Assembly: GCA_026401035.1 (NCBI GenBank)
Contig: JAPLNR010000031.1
Location: 1 to 32,907, forward strand
Source of the DNA: Planctomycetia bacterium
Lineage (GTDB): Bacteria; Planctomycetota; Planctomycetia; Pirellulales; UBA1268
Length of the DNA stretch: 32,907 nt
Reading direction: 5' to 3'
Below, one piece after another: positions 30,265 through 32,907 of the stretch. Made by a program: the position numbers and the translations under genes. Positions within the stretch are counted from its first letter, which is position 1. Every line of letters begins with the position of its first letter. Under the pieces are notes generated by a model. That model ran no database searches, was not told the DNA's origin, and worked only from the letters and a program-made list of their open reading frames with translations.

Positions 30265-30351
30265 CTGCGTCGGATTCTGCGTCGCCTTCCTCCGAGACCC
30301 ATCGTTTTCCAGCGGGAAAACGCAATTGTGCGTGATCCTACTCGGGGAGCT
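30265..30351 (+). repeat. 87-bp repeat, copy B, ending in a tRNA-Asn 3' fragment
   Basis: This copy differs from 28788-28874 by one base. The hairpin CGTTTTCC-AGCG-GGAAAACG is at 30303-30322 and the core TCCTACTCGGGGAGCT at 30336-30351. Identity stops exactly after GAGCT, where copies 2 and 3 and the tRNA itself continue with TT. It lies 84 bp upstream of the MNT gene, the same side and similar distance as copy A from hicB. Confidence 0.85.
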
Positions 30352-30353
30352 AC

Positions 30354-30374
30354 GCCACTCTGGCAAGGAGTGGC
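30354..30374 (+). other. Hairpin GCCACTC-N7-GAGTGGC
   Basis: A perfect 7-bp stem begins three bases after the tRNA-derived core of copy B. No T-run follows on either strand, so it is not a typical terminator. It could be a structural part of the recombination site. Confidence 0.4.
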
Positions 30375-30379
30375 ACCAG

Positions 30380-30420
30380 GAGGCAGGAGATGGCAAAACC
30401 TCCTGCCTCTCGGCGTTTTT
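30380..30420 (+). terminator. Hairpin GAGGCAGGAG-N10-CTCCTGCCTC followed by TTTTT
   Basis: A perfect 10-bp stem (30380-30389 with 30400-30409) is followed after six bases by five T. The distance to the T-run is longer than usual. No plus-strand gene is seen directly upstream, so it may be a relic. Confidence 0.4.
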
Positions 30421-30497
30421 GAAGGTGACCTGCACGAGCTCTGCCCAGTCGTTCGGCGGGCCCCGGGTAGGAGAGACAGGAGGCGGCCCGACGATTC

Positions 30498-30680
30498 GCC
30501 GCCGCAGGGATCGCCTTCACCGTCGACGACTGCGAGGAGCTGCGGAGCGTCGACGGCGGATGGCAGGTGATCACCTGCTTCGAGGTGATCGAGCACCTCC
30601 GGCGTCCCGAGTCGTTTCTCGCTCGGGCAGGCCCGCAGTTGACGTCCGACGGCGTGCGGGTGGAGAGCACGGCGCCCCAG
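30498..30680 (+). pseudogene. Class I methyltransferase remnant
   Basis: A frame reads AAGIAFTVDDCEELRS, then WQVITCFEVIEHLRRPESFLARAGPQL. The ITCFEVIEHL-x-x-P-x-x-FL pattern is the motif region of SAM-dependent methyltransferases that often work on sugars or lipids. Neither the N-terminal SAM-binding glycine motif nor the C-terminal half is present, and no start codon fits. It appears to be an internal fragment left by recombination. Confidence 0.6.
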
Positions 30681-30721
30681 TGCCGGTTCGCCGCTGTCCG
30701 TGCTCAGCGCGGAGGCGACGC

Positions 30722-30946
30722 GATGAGCTGGCTGAGCAAGGGGCCGACCTGCTGGCCTGCTTCGCGGCGCGCGCACGCCCGACGACGGTGGTGGTCACCG
30801 CGGACCATGGTGAGTGCCTCGGCGAGGAGGGCTTATATGGACACGCCTTCCACCATGAGAAGGTGATGGAGGTGCCGCTGCTGATCTTCCGGCTCAACGC
30901 CGGCTCCGATCCGGCAGAGCCTGCCGCACCTTGGCGCGTCGCCTAA
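30722..30946 (+). pseudogene. Sulfatase / alkaline-phosphatase-superfamily C-terminal remnant
   Basis: A frame reads DELAEQGADLLACFAARARPTTVVVTADHGECLGEEGLYGHAF, then KVMEVPLLIFRL, ending at TAA. TADHGE-x-hGE-x-G-x-x-GH and VPLLI are the metal-binding and following motifs of sulfatases and related phosphoesterases. Only the C-terminal part exists; the metal-binding DD and the nucleophile region are missing. The frame differs from the methyltransferase fragment just upstream, so two separate relics are joined here. Confidence 0.6.
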
Positions 30947-30947
30947 C

Positions 30948-31006
30948 GCGCGCCCGATTCGTCCCTACCCAATCCCGATTCGTCCCAGGGGCGCGCCCGA
31001 TTCGTC
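30948..31006 (+). repeat. Three direct repeats of CCCGATTCGTC at 21-22 bp spacing
   Basis: Copies lie at 30953-30963, 30974-30984 and 30996-31006. The first and third extend leftward to GCGCGCCCGATTCGTC. The spacing is about two turns of the helix, which suits a protein binding one DNA face. They end 87 bp before the start codon of the beta-strand repeat gene. Confidence 0.7.
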
Positions 31007-31053
31007 ACTTTTTCGGCCGGATCGTTGATTTCTGGCGGAAACGGATTATTTTC

Positions 31054-31077
31054 AAGGGGCCCCCATCGGGGTGCCCC
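31054..31077. terminator. Terminator-like GC hairpin
   Basis: GGGGC pairs with GCCCC around an inner CCC/GGG pair set, with one mismatch. The first 13 bases (AAGGGGCCCCCAT) equal the groEL terminator at 19654-19666. No clear T-run follows on either strand. It is 17 bp before the next start codon, so it could also affect translation there. Confidence 0.35.
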
Positions 31078-31093
31078 CCCCCGCAGCAGTGCC

Positions 31094-32907
31094 ATGAAAA
31101 ACCACTCCTTCGCAGTCCGCTCGCTCGCTCGCCTAATGCCGATGCTCACCCTCAAAGCTGTGAGCTTGCTCGCGTTGATCGTAGCGCTGCCGCCGTTTGC
31201 CGCGGCGGCCGACCTGGTGTGGGTCGGGAACGATGGTGCAAACACCAGCAACTTCAGCAACTCTGGCAACTGGCAGGGCAACACGCTGCCCTCGTGGGGC
31301 TATGGCAACAGCCTCAGGTTCAGCCAAAACCAAAACTCGAACGTCACCGGGCTGAACTACAACTTCGGTGATTGGCGGCAAGTGAACGACATTTTCTGGG
31401 ACTCGTCGTTCCCCGTGGCCCGCACGCTCTCGGCAAGCAACGGTGGCGGTATAGGCTTCAAGACGCGGATCGAGAACAACAGCTCGTTCACGCAAACCGT
31501 AGCCATGGATCTGTCGGGCGGTTCGGACGGCGCCTCTGAAATCCAGCTCAACCCCGTCAAAGGCAGCTTGATATTCAGCGGCACGCTCTGGAACGACAAC
31601 AGCAAGGATTACGTGGTCTACGGAAGCGACACGGCGACCGTCACAAATCTCACGCTCAACACGGCCCTCGGCACCAACGCCACACAGGCCAACGTCGACT
31701 TCACCGTCGCGTCAGGTCGGAACACGGCCGTGCAGGTGAACGCCAGCCAGGTTTGGGCCGGCACGACGACCGTCAACTCGGGTGCCTTCACGACGGCCAA
31801 CGGCGTCACGCTCGCCTCGACGGCGATCATCGTCGGGGGCGGCACGGTCGCCACGAACTCGGCCAACACGCTCGCCGACACGGCCTCGCTCACGGTCAAC
31901 AGCGGCAGGCTTTCGATCGGCGGCAGCGACACCGTCGCCTCACTCGCCGGCTCCGGCGGCACGATCGATATCGCCTCCGGCGCCACGCTCACGGCGGGCA
32001 ACGCCAGCTCGACGTCCTACGCCGGCTCGATCACCGGCAGCGGCGGCTTCACGAAGATCGGGGCCGGCGTCGTCACGCTCACGGGCAACAACTCGACCTC
32101 CGGCGGCTCGTTGGTCAGCCAGGGGACGCTCATGGGAGGCGCATCCACCTCCTTCGGAAGCGGAGCCATCGTGCTGGGCGACGGCAACACCGGCACCAGC
32201 AGCATCGCTCTGGTGGCGAACAGCTCCGGGAACACGACCATCGCCAATGCCATCACCGTGGCCAACCTTGGAACCGGACTTGTCAGCATCGGCGGGACCA
32301 ACACCGGCAACGCAAGTTTCAACCTCTGGAGTGGGACGCTGACGCTCAACAGGAACGTCCAGTTGTTTGGCGACACAACCCCAGGCTCCGGCGGTCGCAC
32401 CTCCCTCTCCGGCCAGATCACCGGCTCCGGAGGCATCACCGTCACTCAGGGCCGAGTGACGCTCCAGAACACCACCAACAACTTCACCGGCCCCGTGGCT
32501 GTCAACAGCGGCGCGACCCTTCAGTTGGATGTCGGCGGCGGCACCAATGAAGTCATACCCAACTCGAGTGCGGTGACGGTGAACGGTTCGCTGAATTTTG
32601 CGTCCGGTGGCGGCACGGAGACGATCGGATCCCTCGCTGGATCAGGCACCGTCTCCTCGGTCGTTGGCGGCAACTACAGCTTGGTCATCGGGGGCAGCGA
32701 CAGCACCACCTTCAGCGGCGTGATCAACAACGGATCGGGAACCGTCAGCCTCACCAAGAGCGGCACGGGGGCACTGACTCTGTCTGGCACCTGCACCTAC
32801 TCGGGGGCCACCACGATCTCCAACGGCACGCTTCAGGTCGCCGGTCTGCTGGGGGGTGGCAACTATGGTGCCGCGATCTCCAACAACGCCTCGCTTGCCT
32901 TCAGTAA
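31094..32907 (+). CDS. Secreted protein with autotransporter-associated (PATR) beta-strand repeats (3' end outside window)
   Basis: The frame is open from the ATG at 31094 to the right edge, 604 codons. A signal peptide is evident: MKNHSFAVRSLARL, a hydrophobic core LLALIVALPPFAAAA, with likely cleavage near residue 39 before DLVWVG. The next 200 residues are Asn-rich (WVGNDGANTSNFSNSGNW). PATR-type units follow near residues 315 (GGFTKIGAGVVTLTGNN), 446 (GGITVTQGRVTLQNTTNNFTG) and 552 (LTKSGTGALTLSGTCTYSG), matching the pattern G-x-LTK-x-GxGxLTLxGxNxYxG. These repeats form beta-solenoid passenger domains. In planctomycetes such proteins usually lack a translocator barrel and may carry a C-terminal sorting signal; the end is not visible. 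The leader differs from the LEPR-XLL type of the two other surface proteins. No good ribosome binding site is visible. Confidence 0.88.
   Translation, partial: MKNHSFAVRSLARLMPMLTLKAVSLLALIVALPPFAAAADLVWVGNDGANTSNFSNSGNWQGNTLPSWGYGNSLRFSQNQNSNVTGLNYNFGDWRQVNDIFWDSSFPVARTLSASNGGGIGFKTRIENNSSFTQTVAMDLSGGSDGASEIQLNPVKGSLIFSGTLWNDNSKDYVVYGSDTATVTNLTLNTALGTNATQANVDFTVASGRNTAVQVNASQVWAGTTTVNSGAFTTANGVTLASTAIIVGGGTVATNSANTLADTASLTVNSGRLSIGGSDTVASLAGSGGTIDIASGATLTAGNASSTSYAGSITGSGGFTKIGAGVVTLTGNNSTSGGSLVSQGTLMGGASTSFGSGAIVLGDGNTGTSSIALVANSSGNTTIANAITVANLGTGLVSIGGTNTGNASFNLWSGTLTLNRNVQLFGDTTPGSGGRTSLSGQITGSGGITVTQGRVTLQNTTNNFTGPVAVNSGATLQLDVGGGTNEVIPNSSAVTVNGSLNFASGGGTETIGSLAGSGTVSSVVGGNYSLVIGGSDSTTFSGVINNGSGTVSLTKSGTGALTLSGTCTYSGATTISNGTLQVAGLLGGGNYGAAISNNASLAFS

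Larger units (their letters stand above)
30182..30497. other. Gap upstream of the MNT gene: repeat copy B and two hairpins
   Basis: No gene is evident. The stretch holds the second 87-bp repeat and two hairpins immediately to its right, and presumably the MNT-HEPN promoter on the minus strand. Confidence 0.5.

Noticed and set aside
28788..30351. CRISPR array or integron attC sites
   Set aside because: Only two long repeats and two short cores with kilobase spacing, no short uniform spacers, no cas genes. The RYYYAAC/GTTRRRY ends of attC are not seen and there is no integron integrase.

Overview
The window looks like a piece of a GC-rich Planctomycetota chromosome, probably Pirellulales-like. 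Two long surface-protein genes begin with a basic leader followed by LENRAML or LEPRALL, the LEPR-XLL type N-terminus I know from planctomycetes. The groES-groEL operon and the STAS/anti-sigma pair are ordinary chromosomal genes. I worked by reading alone, so family names rest on motifs I can see and not on database searches.

Layout. Positions 1-19440 (minus strand) are one uninterrupted reading frame of at least 6480 codons that runs off the left edge. It encodes a giant Thr/Gly/Ala/Asn-rich beta-strand repeat protein with several nested repeat families. Upstream of it on the same strand is a groES-groEL operon (21762-19743) ending in a clear terminator. Divergent from groES are a STAS anti-anti-sigma factor and an RsbW-like anti-sigma kinase (22151-23015), then tRNA-Asn(GTT) at 23064-23135.

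From the tRNA to about 31 kb lies an accessory region. The last bases of the tRNA gene (TCCTACTCGGGGAGCT) recur three more times, at 27679, 28859 and 30336, and divide the region into modules. Module 1 has a DUF2442 gene and a frameshifted parallel beta-helix surface protein. Module 2 has hicB-hicA-DUF2442. Module 3 has Phd-VapC facing a MNT-HEPN pair whose HEPN end is truncated. Past the fourth copy there are remnants of a methyltransferase and of a sulfatase-like protein. The repeats resemble attachment sites left by serial integration at the tRNA gene, but no integrase or transposase is in the window.

From 31094 to the right edge is the start of a secreted protein with autotransporter-associated (PATR-type) beta-strand repeats and a conventional signal peptide. 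A set of three 11-bp direct repeats spaced 21-22 bp lies upstream of it.

Three differently built extracellular repeat proteins therefore sit within 33 kb. The most unusual items are the giant gene with its 1.51-kb internal superrepeat and the tRNA-Asn-derived repeat array that separates toxin-antitoxin modules.
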